Shown here: positions 16,509 through 23,868 of the stretch, piece by piece
Layout: every line of letters begins with the position of its first letter
How positions within the stretch are numbered: position 1 is the first letter of the stretch
Assembly: GCA_031296305.1 (NCBI GenBank)
Contig: JARLFZ010000014.1
Span: forward strand, 1 to 55,867
Direction of reading: 5' to 3'
DNA: 55,867 nt
Source of the DNA: Occallatibacter sp.
Lineage (GTDB): Bacteria > Acidobacteriota > Terriglobia > Terriglobales > Acidobacteriaceae
Notes under the pieces: generated by a model
Told to the model about the DNA's origin: nothing
What the model saw: only the letters and a program-made list of their open reading frames with translations
Database searches by the model: none
Program-made: the position numbers and the translations under genes

Positions 16509-18032
16509 GTGACCAAAATCTCCCCGCCTGCGGCCCCTTCCGTCGGCTTCATCTCTCTCGGCTGCCCCAAAAACCTCGTCGATTCCGAGGTGATGATGGG
16601 CTTGCTCGACCGCGCCGGCGCGCGGCTCACCGCGCATCCCGAAGAAGCCGATATCCTCGTCGTCAACACCTGTTCCTTCATCGACACCGCCAAGCAGGAA
16701 TCGGTCGACACCATTCTCGAAATGGCCCGCCACAAAACTGCGGGCCGCGCGCGCAAGCTCATCGTTGCCGGCTGCCTCGTCGAGCGCTATCGCGATGAGA
16801 TCCAGAAAAACATTCCTGAAGTGGACGCTGTGGTCGGCACCGGCGAGCTCGAGGCAATTCTCGAAGCCGCGGGTCTTGCGCCTACACCCGCAGCCGCTGC
16901 GCCTTCGCCCTTCAATATTCTGTCGAGCGCCGCCGAAGTGCGGTCAGGCCGCGAATCCCAGGCCGGCACACACAAATCGCCAGCATCCCGGCAGGAAGGC
17001 GACCACCGCGAACGCGCCGGCCGCTTCAAACGCGACGAGTGGCAAGGCGCCTCTCATCTGCTGCCCACGTATCTCTACGACGAGACCACCCCGCGGCTGC
17101 TCTCGACGCCGCGCGCTTCGGCGTATATCAAGATTGCCGAGGGCTGCGACCATCCGTGCACGTTTTGCGTCATTCCCAACCTGAGGGGCAAGTTCCGTTC
17201 GCGCAGATTTGAATCGGTCGTCGCCGAAGCAGAAGCCCTGGTCGCCCGCGGTGTTCGCGAGATTACGCTCATCGGCCAGGACACGACCTGCTACGGCGAA
17301 GATTTGGGCCTGAAGGATGGGCTGGCGACGCTTCTCGACACGCTGGCGCGCATCCCCGATCTCCGCTGGCTGCGCTTCCTCTACGCGTATCCGAATCGCG
17401 TTACCGGCAAGCTGCTCGAGACGATTGCTCGTCATGACAACATCTGCAAATATCTCGACCTTCCGCTGCAACATGCCTCACCCGACGTACTGAAGCGCAT
17501 GAAGCGCGGCGCCGGCGCCGATATTTTCTTGAAAACTCTCGACAAGGTCCGCGCCGCCGTCCCGGACATCGCTCTTCGCACTTCCTTCATCGTGGGATTT
17601 CCCGGCGAATCGCTCCGCGACTTTGAAGTGTTGGAGGAGTTTATTGCCGAAGCGAAATTTGACTGGCTCGGCGTCTTCAACTATTCCCATGAAGAAGGTT
17701 CCGCGGCTTACGCTCTCGACGCGCAGGTTCCGCAGCGCACGATCGAGTCGCGACGCAAGCGGCTGATGAAGCTGCAGCAATCGATTTCGCGCAAGTCGAA
17801 AAAGGATTGGGTCGGCCGCGAACTCACTGTGCTCGCCGAGGGAGAGAGCGACGAAACGGCGCTGCTGTGGGAGGGCCGGACCCAGTTTCACGCGCCCGAA
17901 ATCGACGGCAAGGTCTACATCAACGACTTCGGGGCTCTTGAAAACCTGGAAGCGGGCCGCTTCTATCGCGCTGAAATCACCGTGGCCCACGACTACGACC
18001 TCGTCGCACGCATCGTCTCCTCCGAATCCTGA
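16509..18032 (+). CDS. rimO: Ribosomal protein S12 methylthiotransferase RimO
   Basis: RimO attaches a methylthio group to Asp-89 of ribosomal protein S12, using two [4Fe-4S] clusters and S-adenosylmethionine. The N-terminal domain shows SLGCPKNLVDSEVM, NTCSFIDTAKQES and VAGCLVERY (three cysteines of the auxiliary cluster). The radical-SAM motif CDHPCTFCVIPNLRG lies near residue 215, followed by RSR, GVREITLIGQDTT and LRWLRFLYAYPN. A TRAM domain ends the protein (GRELTVLAEGESDETALLWEG). GTG 16509 is the start. At 507 aa it is about 60 residues longer than E. coli RimO; the extra part is a low-complexity charged insert at about residues 125-190, between the N-terminal and radical-SAM domains. 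Confidence 0.95.
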   Translation: MTKISPPAAPSVGFISLGCPKNLVDSEVMMGLLDRAGARLTAHPEEADILVVNTCSFIDTAKQESVDTILEMARHKTAGRARKLIVAGCLVERYRDEIQKNIPEVDAVVGTGELEAILEAAGLAPTPAAAAPSPFNILSSAAEVRSGRESQAGTHKSPASRQEGDHRERAGRFKRDEWQGASHLLPTYLYDETTPRLLSTPRASAYIKIAEGCDHPCTFCVIPNLRGKFRSRRFESVVAEAEALVARGVREITLIGQDTTCYGEDLGLKDGLATLLDTLARIPDLRWLRFLYAYPNRVTGKLLETIARHDNICKYLDLPLQHASPDVLKRMKRGAGADIFLKTLDKVRAAVPDIALRTSFIVGFPGESLRDFEVLEEFIAEAKFDWLGVFNYSHEEGSAAYALDAQVPQRTIESRRKRLMKLQQSISRKSKKDWVGRELTVLAEGESDETALLWEGRTQFHAPEIDGKVYINDFGALENLEAGRFYRAEITVAHDYDLVARIVSSES

Positions 18033-18087
18033 GCCCGCGCGCATTTTTCTATTTTCAGCCAAACACATTTTCCCCTATCATCTCCGC

Positions 18088-18651
18088 ATGCGAATCGAAC
18101 GCCGCACCTTCCTCAAATCCTCCGCGTCCATCTTCCCCGCTTTGGCTCTGCAAAACGTCCTCGCGCAAAGCTCATCCGAAGCACCGGCTGCTGCTAGCCT
18201 CCACCCCGTCCCCGCCGGCGAGGACCGCTCCGGCCATCTCCACTCCCTCGGGTTCAGTTCGCTCGCCTTCAAGGTCGTCCCCTCCGACACCGCGGGCAAC
18301 CTGCTCGTCATCGAGCACAGAAATCTCCTGCCCGACACAGGCCCGGCTCTGCATCTCCACTTGTCTCAGGAAGAATGGTTCTACGTAATGGAAGGCGAGG
18401 TGCGTTTCCAGGTCGGCGATCGTCGTGTGCAACTCGGCGTCGGCGACTCGTTCCTTGCTCCGCGTCGCATTCCGCACACATTTTCCGCCGTCGGCTCTGC
18501 GGCGCACATGCTGATCGCCTTTACGCCCGCCGACAAAATGGAGCAGTATTTCATCGACGCCGCGGCTCACCCCTCACTCGCAGCCACCGCCGATTTCATG
18601 AATCGCTACGACATGCAGTGGATCGGTCCGTCGCCGTTCTGGAAATCCTAG
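18088..18651 (+). CDS. Tat-exported cupin-domain protein
   Basis: The 187-aa protein starts with MRIERRTFLKSSASIF, a twin-arginine signal followed by a hydrophobic stretch and LAQSS, so it is exported folded. The cupin barrel has LHLHLSQEEWFYVMEGEVRF (the first metal-binding motif with His, His, Glu) and VQLGVGDSFLAPRRIPHTFS (second motif with His). Three His and one Glu are thus in place for a metal centre, typically Fe or Mn. The C-terminal tail (FMNRYDMQWIGPSPF) occurs in related secreted cupins. The role is unknown: candidates are an oxalate-decarboxylase-like or dioxygenase-like activity. ATG 18088 was preferred to in-frame upstream codons inside rimO. Its stop codon touches a palindromic element. 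Confidence 0.85.
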   Translation: MRIERRTFLKSSASIFPALALQNVLAQSSSEAPAAASLHPVPAGEDRSGHLHSLGFSSLAFKVVPSDTAGNLLVIEHRNLLPDTGPALHLHLSQEEWFYVMEGEVRFQVGDRRVQLGVGDSFLAPRRIPHTFSAVGSAAHMLIAFTPADKMEQYFIDAAAHPSLAATADFMNRYDMQWIGPSPFWKS

Positions 18652-18780
18652 AGCGCGTTTTATAAATGGTCTGACTGGCTAGCGCGGATCCCTCAGGGGT
18701 TAAAACCCCTGAATTTTCCCGCCATTTTCGGCACGACAGAAGTCGTGCCCTTTCACGAAACCATTTATGAAACACGCTCT
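18650..18780. repeat. 131-bp MITE-like element with 21-bp terminal inverted repeats
   Basis: The ends AGAGCGCGTTTTATAAATGGT and its partner at 18760-18780 match in 19 of 21 positions in inverted orientation. Between them are the two hairpins CAGGGGTTAAAACCCCTG and GGCACGACAGAAGTCGTGCC of the dispersed repeat family. The left end overlaps the cupin gene stop codon. No transposase reading frame and no clear target duplication are seen. Confidence 0.75.
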
Positions 18781-18965
18781 GGGCAATCTCGCAGACTCGC
18801 TGTTGCCCGCTCTCTATTTCCTGCGTCCTTTTCTCTGCCCGGCCAGGTCCACTGTGAGCTTTGAGCGATAATCAAGGACAGAACTGCTATGAGCGCGCTG
18901 GCTAGAGTCATCTCGCTCTCGAACCAGGATGTGCGAACCATCGGTTTCTTGCCTGAAGGGGCGCA
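18652..18965. other. 314-bp intergenic region between cupin gene and a secreted-protein gene
   Basis: The first 129 bp are the MITE-like element; the remaining 185 bp show nothing recognisable beyond a GAAGGGG ribosome-binding site just before ATG 18966. Confidence 0.6.
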
Positions 18966-20114
18966 ATGATTCTCTCTCAGCCCGATCTTCGGCCCAGAAT
19001 GCGTGGGAAGAGTCTTAGCGTCGTCGGGTCCGCGATCTTCGCACTTTCACTTGCAACAGTGATACCGCGGTCAAGTGGGCAAGGACTGCCGCAGCCAGCA
19101 GCCCCTCACGTCGAACTCGCGCACGCGCAAATCGATTCGGATGCGGACGGCTTGAGTGACGACCTGGAACAGGCACTGCTGGTGCAGTTCGCCCCTCGAT
19201 TTCTTGTTGGCCAGGGCGACTGCTCCAACGTTCCCGCTGAATTTGAGCCGGGCATCTCCACTCCCCAGGTGAAGTCAGAGAATGGCACAATCTATGGGCA
19301 GGTTTTCCCGGCGAAAAACTTAATCGATGGCGCTCCGGTCGCAGAAATCCATTACTACCTCCTTTGGCGCATCGACTGCGGCAGGCACGGGCACCCCCTC
19401 GACGCGGAGCATGTGTCTGTTCTCATTCGAGCTTCGGGTCCTGACCTCCAGTTGGCGACATGGAAAGCTCTCTACTGGTATGCCGCCGCCCATGAAAACA
19501 CCGTTTGCGATGTGAGTCAGATCGCCCGCGCATCCACTCTGCACGCTGAAGATGCGGGTCCCAGCATCTCCATCTCGCCCGGCAAGCATGCTTCCTATTT
19601 CAACGAATCGCTCTGCCAAAGAGGCTGTGGAGCCGATCGTTGCGAGAACATGATCGCCCTCGCGCCCGCAAAGCTCGTCAACCTCGGCGAGCCCGCGCAT
19701 CCCATGAACGATTCGCTTTTTATTGCCTCCACCGACTGGCCGCTCGCAGCCAAGATGGCCGAAACAAACTTTCCACCTTCGGCGCTGGCCCGGCTCAGCC
19801 GGATTCCGGATTCCGAGATTGCCCCGTTCAACGAAGGCAGACATCCCTCGCAAGGCGTGATTGCCATCAGCAGCGCAACGGAACAAGCGGTAGCAGGCAG
19901 CGGCGGAGATACGATTGCGGGAATTTCATCAGCGGCCGCAGCGACCAGCGGCTCGATCTCGGTCGCGGGTGGTTCCACCGGCAACGCGCTCCAGAAAAGC
20001 GGCCGGGACGCCATCCATGCGCTCGGCGTCTCCATTCGGCACATCGGCGAATTTCTCGCCCCTAAGCCGCGCCCCGGTTCTGCGGACCCTCCGGCTGAAA
20101 CCAAGCCTCAATAA
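18966..20114 (+). CDS. Secreted protein with calcium-loop motif and VPS62-like region
   Basis: A 382-aa protein with a signal peptide (SVVGSAIFALSLATVIPRSSGQ). Residues about 56-66 read DSDADGLSDDLE, a calcium-binding loop of the thrombospondin type-3 kind. Next come QFAPRFLVGQGDC, then EIHYYLLWRIDCGRHGHPLDAEHVSV and KALYWYAAAHENTVCD, a pattern that loosely resembles the VPS62-like domain of secreted proteins in which a His-rich strand binds metal. There are several cysteines (GDC, DCGRHG, ENTVCD, CQRGCGADRC), suited to disulfides outside the cytoplasm. The C-terminal part is Ser/Gly/Ala-rich and disordered. No function can be named. ATG 18966 has GAAGGGG upstream. Confidence 0.75.
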   Translation: MILSQPDLRPRMRGKSLSVVGSAIFALSLATVIPRSSGQGLPQPAAPHVELAHAQIDSDADGLSDDLEQALLVQFAPRFLVGQGDCSNVPAEFEPGISTPQVKSENGTIYGQVFPAKNLIDGAPVAEIHYYLLWRIDCGRHGHPLDAEHVSVLIRASGPDLQLATWKALYWYAAAHENTVCDVSQIARASTLHAEDAGPSISISPGKHASYFNESLCQRGCGADRCENMIALAPAKLVNLGEPAHPMNDSLFIASTDWPLAAKMAETNFPPSALARLSRIPDSEIAPFNEGRHPSQGVIAISSATEQAVAGSGGDTIAGISSAAAATSGSISVAGGSTGNALQKSGRDAIHALGVSIRHIGEFLAPKPRPGSADPPAETKPQ

Positions 20115-20212
20115 TTCGCTGTCCGGCCAACTTCCCCGCCAGCACGCGCGATTCTCTTGATGTGATTCGCCCCTCAACTTTCGTTGAACGCTATCGGGCT
20201 TGACCTTCGATC

Positions 20213-20467
20213 CTATGACGAAATCGCGCGTTGGCCATTGCCCGTGGGCAGCTTCAATGAGTCGCTCACGATCACTTCGCCGACGCGCAGCCGCTTTACC
20301 CCGAGTTCCTCGATCTCAAGCGATTTGAATGCGGCTTTGCGCACCGCGAGACGATAGATGGACAATCGTCCAATGGCGAATGCGCCCACCGCCACCGCAC
20401 CGACCGCGGCCGCAATCACTGCAACGCCACGCAATCCAAGAGACTCTGAACTTTGCATTTCCTTCAT
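20213..20467 (-). CDS. Small membrane-anchored protein with leucine-spaced tail
   Basis: The 84-aa protein has one membrane helix (VAVIAAAVGAVAVGAFAIG, residues 15-33) and then a regular pattern of hydrophobic and charged residues (RLSIYRLAVRKAAFKSLEIE, then ELGVKRLRVGEVIV). The alternation suggests a small beta-stranded or coiled domain exposed on one side. GAGGAGG ends eight bases before ATG 20467. It is divergent from the gene at 20597. No family is recognised. Confidence 0.7.
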   Translation of the reverse strand: MKEMQSSESLGLRGVAVIAAAVGAVAVGAFAIGRLSIYRLAVRKAAFKSLEIEELGVKRLRVGEVIVSDSLKLPTGNGQRAISS

Positions 20468-20596
20468 ATGTTGACCTCCTCCTCCCGTATGAGTGCATTC
20501 TCAATTATTGCGGCATTTTCAAAACAGTGTCATGTTTGTCGTTGAGTCCGGCTGCTACGACGATCCCGGTAATACAATGCGACGAAGGAGTGCCCC

Positions 20597-20890
20597 ATGT
20601 GGATTGAACTGGTGATGCAGAATGCTCCCGGCGCGAACACGCCCGGAAAGCAGATGGCTGCGCTGGTGTTTGGCCTGGCGCTGGCGGGCGTAGGGGTGGT
20701 TGAGCTTGTGAGGCCAGACTTTCTGACCAAACTGCTGCGCCGCAACAGCAAGGAGGGCGACATTCGCCTGTTCTTTGCCGAGGCCATGGAACGGCGGCTG
20801 AACGTAATCATGGTCGGCATTGCCGCCATCCTGTGGGGAATTCTGTTTGTTGGCGTGACGATCTTCACGATGCTTTATCCGGGAGCCTGA
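20597..20890 (+). CDS. Small membrane protein of unknown function
   Basis: A 97-aa protein with two membrane helices (MAALVFGLALAGVGVVELV and VIMVGIAAILWGILFVGVTI) linked by a charged loop (LLRRNSKEGDIRLFFAEAME). AAGGAG lies six bases before ATG 20597. It is divergent from the small gene at 20467 and followed by a 110-bp gap before the dienelactone hydrolase. No family is recognised. Confidence 0.75.
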   Translation: MWIELVMQNAPGANTPGKQMAALVFGLALAGVGVVELVRPDFLTKLLRRNSKEGDIRLFFAEAMERRLNVIMVGIAAILWGILFVGVTIFTMLYPGA

Positions 20891-21001
20891 CCGGAGCAGG
20901 CCGAGATCGGCGCGCACTGGCGCGTTGCCCAATTGCCGTGTCGCCGCCCTTGCGGCCTCGTTCCCTTGCTCCCTCGCTCCCTGCCGTACTAAACTTCCGC
21001 C

Positions 21002-21829
21002 ATGAAAAACTCGCTTCCCCTCCTGCCCCGTGTTGCAGCCGTATTCCTCTGCGCCACTTGCGGTCTCACAGCCGTCGCCGCGCACAGCCAGGACTGGGCC
21101 AAAGCTGTCCTGAACAAGTCACCGCGCCACCAGGAATGGGTGAAGGTGACCTACGGCAGCCGCACGGTGAACGCATTTGTGGTTTATCCCGAGGTAAGCC
21201 ACAAAGCTCCCGTCGTCCTGCTCATCCACGAGATCTTTGGCCTCACCGACTGGGCGCGTTCCGAGGCCGACGACATTGCCGCCATGGGCTACATCGTCAT
21301 CGCGCCTGACCTGCTCTCGGGCTTTGGGCCCAACGGCGGCGATACCAGCGCCTTCCCTGACATGCAGTCGACGACGAAGGCCGTCTCCGGTCTCGATCCC
21401 GCTATCGTCACCGCCGACCTGAACGCCGCTGCCGACTACGCGCTTAAATTTCCCGCGGCCAACGGCAAACTCGCCGTCATCGGCTTCTGCTGGGGCGGAG
21501 GCCAGTCCTTCCGTTTCGCCACCCAGCGCAAGGATCTGAGCGCGGCCTTCGTTTTCTACGGACCTCCGCCGCCCACCGAAAGCCTTGTCGGCATCACCGC
21601 GCCGGTCTACGGATTCTATGCCGGCAACGACGCGCGCATCACGGCCACGGTTCCGGCCACGAAGGATGCGATGGCCGCCGCCGGCAAGAAGTATGAAACG
21701 GTGATCTACGACGGCGCGGGTCACGGGTTTATGCGGGCCGGCGAAGATCCCGCCAACACTAATGCCGCGAACACGACTGCGCGCACGGAAGGATTGAAGC
21801 GGCTGGAAGCGTTGCTGAAGGGCATGTAG
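21002..21829 (+). CDS. Secreted dienelactone hydrolase-family protein
   Basis: The 275-aa alpha/beta hydrolase has a signal peptide (VAAVFLCATCGLTAVAAHS). The nucleophile elbow GFCWGGG carries cysteine rather than serine, the mark of dienelactone hydrolases; PVVLLIHEIFGLTDWAR forms the oxyanion region, YAGNDARI the Asp position and YDGAGHGFMR the histidine. Enzymes of this family open lactone rings or hydrolyse esters. Export suggests an extracytoplasmic ester substrate rather than the cytoplasmic chlorocatechol pathway. The gene stands alone; a heptamer repeat follows it. Confidence 0.92.
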   Translation: MKNSLPLLPRVAAVFLCATCGLTAVAAHSQDWAKAVLNKSPRHQEWVKVTYGSRTVNAFVVYPEVSHKAPVVLLIHEIFGLTDWARSEADDIAAMGYIVIAPDLLSGFGPNGGDTSAFPDMQSTTKAVSGLDPAIVTADLNAAADYALKFPAANGKLAVIGFCWGGGQSFRFATQRKDLSAAFVFYGPPPPTESLVGITAPVYGFYAGNDARITATVPATKDAMAAAGKKYETVIYDGAGHGFMRAGEDPANTNAANTTARTEGLKRLEALLKGM

Positions 21830-21839
21830 GGCAGTGTCA

Positions 21840-21873
21840 GTGGTTAGTGGTTAGTGGTTAGGGGTTAGTGGTT
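21840..21873 (+). repeat. GTGGTTA heptamer tandem repeat
   Basis: Almost five units of a seven-base repeat follow each other: GTGGTTA three times, GGGGTTA, then GTGGTT. The tract lies between the dienelactone hydrolase gene and yacG. A related tract occurs at 40542-40573. Confidence 0.85.
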
Positions 21874-21925
21874 CCTGCGCGCTACCATGGTTATTGACCA
21901 CGGCGCACACGCGCCGCCCACTCGA

Positions 21926-22156
21926 ATGACCGCGAAGAAGAAATCCGCCAAGCTGCTGCGTTGCCCCACCTGCGGAATGATAGTGCGCCTCGGCGACGAG
22001 GACTTCCCTTTCTGCAGCGACCGCTGTCGCAAGATCGATCTCGGCAAATGGGCCATGGGCGTCTACAAAATCAGCTCTCCGGTCCTCGATCCGGAAGTCC
22101 TTGAAGATCTGGGCCTCGGCGGCAACACCCGCGACGGGAGCTCGGATGAACAGTAA
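21926..22156 (+). CDS. yacG: YacG-type zinc protein, DNA gyrase inhibitor family
   Basis: A 76-aa protein with the YacG zinc finger: CPTCGMIV near residue 12 and FCSDRCRKIDLGKWAMG, i.e. two CxxC-type pairs followed by the DLGKW helix. In E. coli YacG binds GyrB and inhibits gyrase. ATG 21926 was chosen over ATG 21887, which would add an unlike-looking N-terminus; neither has a clear ribosome-binding site. The gene overlaps the start of pgpA by 11 bp. Confidence 0.88.
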   Translation: MTAKKKSAKLLRCPTCGMIVRLGDEDFPFCSDRCRKIDLGKWAMGVYKISSPVLDPEVLEDLGLGGNTRDGSSDEQ

Positions 22157-22676
22157 GAACTCCTCCAACAACGCCAGCCACAACCAAGAAAAAGTCCAAA
22201 CTATGGTGAAGACTGTCTGGGCCTGGAAGGTCGCCACTTTCTTCGGCATCGGCTACCTCAAGCCCGGTCCTGGCACTTGGGGATCAGTCGCAGCGGTGCT
22301 TCTCTGGGCGGCAGTAGCCTTTTTGAAACATCCGGACCCGCGCACGCAGTTTGTCGTCTTGCTCGTTTGGATTGTTCTCGCCATCGCTCCGGGCGTCCCC
22401 GCCGCTACCATCGTCGAACGCGAATCCGGCCGCACCGACCCGGGCTTTGTCGTTATCGACGAGGTTATCGGCCAGTGGATCGCGCTGCTCGGCAGCCCGT
22501 TCGACTGGCGTCACGGCCTCATCGCCCTCGTGCTGTTTCGTCTGTTTGATATCACCAAGCCGTTCCCGGTGCGGCGGCTGGAGCGGCTGCCGGGCGGCTG
22601 GGGCATCATCTTCGACGATGTTGCCGCCGGGCTGTATGCTTTGGGTATAGCCTTTCTGTTACGAATCTGGATCTAA
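22146..22676 (+). CDS. pgpA: Phosphatidylglycerophosphatase A
   Basis: PgpA removes the phosphate from phosphatidylglycerophosphate in the inner membrane to make phosphatidylglycerol. The family motifs are in order: FFGIGYLKPGPGTWGSVAA, DPGFVVIDEVIGQWIAL, LFRLFDITKPFPVRRLE and GGWGIIFDDVAAGLYA, with the Asp/Glu metal ligands. Four hydrophobic segments are visible. ATG 22146 gives 176 aa and a Ser/Asn-rich N-terminal tail of about 18 residues; ATG 22203 is the other possible start. It overlaps yacG and is followed after six bases by the propeller protein gene. Confidence 0.93.
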   Translation: MNSKNSSNNASHNQEKVQTMVKTVWAWKVATFFGIGYLKPGPGTWGSVAAVLLWAAVAFLKHPDPRTQFVVLLVWIVLAIAPGVPAATIVERESGRTDPGFVVIDEVIGQWIALLGSPFDWRHGLIALVLFRLFDITKPFPVRRLERLPGGWGIIFDDVAAGLYALGIAFLLRIWI

Positions 22677-22682
22677 CTTCCT

Positions 22683-23732
22683 ATGCCCCGCAGCGCTCCG
22701 CAACCCGATTCCGCAGCCCCGCCGCTGCCCCGCGTCGATGACGTGGTTCCGGCAGCCGCCCTGCCCCAGGGCGAGGTGGAGCTGAAAGGCCTTTACCTGG
22801 GACCGCACAGCTTTGGGCTCCCGGCCGTCTATGTGGACGGCGATGCGGCCCACATTCTGATGAGCCGGCCTTCGCGGCTGGCCTTTCGCGTGCCCGACGG
22901 AGCCTCTACGGGACTGATTGAGGTGCGCACCCCGGCCGGCGCTGCCAATGCCGGAGCAGTGCGGGTGGCGCGCAAGTTGACCGACGGCCTGCACCCCGTG
23001 ACCAGCCCCGCCGTCAGCCGCTCTGGCATGATTTATGCCACCATCTCTGGCCCACGCGGCAAGCAAACGCCGGTTTCCGTCATGCGCATCAGCATCGACG
23101 GCCGGACTACTCCTTTTGTGACAGGACTTTTGAATGCGACGGGGCTGGCATTCAGTCCTGCCGGCGATCTGTACGTGACCTCGCGCGCCGAAGGCAATGT
23201 CTATCGCGTGGACGCGGCTGGCGAATTTACGGTCTATGTTGAAGGCATGGGCGTGGCCACCGGCGCGGCCTTCGACGTCGAAGGCAATTTGTATGTGGGC
23301 GACCGCAGCGGCACGATCTTCAAAATCAATCCCGAGCGGCAGATCTTTGTGCACGCCACGCTGGAGCCAAGTGTGGCTGCATATCACCTGGCCATGAACG
23401 CCGCCGGCACGCTCTTCGTCACGGCGCCTTCGCTCTCGTCGAACGACGCCATCTGGGCCATTGAGCCGAACGGCGACACGCGCGCCTGGTATCGCGGGCT
23501 GGGCCGTCCGCAAGGCCTGGCGATTTCGAGCCAAGGCGATGTATTCGTTGCCGCCTGCCTGCACGGCCGCCGCGGGCTGGTGCGGATCACGCCCCAGGGC
23601 GAGGCCACTCTGGTGCTGGCCGGCGACAATCTGGTAGGCGTGGCCTTTTCTCCGCTCGGCACCGCTGTCCTGGCAACTAATGACTCCGTTTATGATGTGG
23701 ACTTGGGAGTTGAAGGGCTGAGCCTGTTCTAG
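22683..23732 (+). CDS. Beta-propeller (SMP-30/NHL-like) protein with N-terminal IPT-like domain
   Basis: The 349-aa protein begins with an IPT/TIG-like immunoglobulin fold (residues about 30-95: GEVELKGLYLGPHSFGLPAV, then LIEVRTPAGAANAGAVRV), followed by a six-bladed propeller with repeated blade sequences: GLAFSPAGDLYVTSRAEGNV, GAAFDVEGNLYVGDRSGTI, HLAMNAAGTLFVTAP, GLAISSQGDVFVAA and GVAFSPLGTAVLAT. SMP-30/gluconolactonase and NHL proteins share this fold. No signal peptide is seen, so it is probably cytoplasmic. It sits between pgpA and cinA, six bases after pgpA, a position that suggests cotranscription but reveals no function. Confidence 0.8.
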   Translation: MPRSAPQPDSAAPPLPRVDDVVPAAALPQGEVELKGLYLGPHSFGLPAVYVDGDAAHILMSRPSRLAFRVPDGASTGLIEVRTPAGAANAGAVRVARKLTDGLHPVTSPAVSRSGMIYATISGPRGKQTPVSVMRISIDGRTTPFVTGLLNATGLAFSPAGDLYVTSRAEGNVYRVDAAGEFTVYVEGMGVATGAAFDVEGNLYVGDRSGTIFKINPERQIFVHATLEPSVAAYHLAMNAAGTLFVTAPSLSSNDAIWAIEPNGDTRAWYRGLGRPQGLAISSQGDVFVAACLHGRRGLVRITPQGEATLVLAGDNLVGVAFSPLGTAVLATNDSVYDVDLGVEGLSLF

Positions 23733-23863
23733 GTTTCAGGTGTCAGGTGTCAGGTTTCAGTAAAGGGACCTGAGGCATCGGCATGGACCTGCTGTTGGAA
23801 CGCGATGAACATCACTCACCGGACTCCGTCCACTGACACCTGAAACCTGGCACCTGAAACCTG
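23731..23863. repeat. Facing CAGGTTTCAGG heptamer tracts upstream of cinA
   Basis: AGGTTTCAGGTGTCAGGTGT and two further units (23731-23760) are seven-base repeats of the TCAGGTG type. At 23833-23863 the complementary tract (GACACCTGAAACCTGGCACC and the following unit) faces it in inverted orientation, so the two can pair over a 70-base loop. Related sequence with a perfect 10-bp inverted pair stands between queA and polA. Confidence 0.75.
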
Positions 23864-23868
23864 TCTTT

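Noticed and set aside
18650..18780. A complete insertion sequence
   Set aside because: Only 131 bp and without a transposase frame; kept as a MITE-like repeat.
21840..21873. Heptamer repeat as a CRISPR array
   Set aside because: The units are seven bases without spacers, and no cas gene is present.
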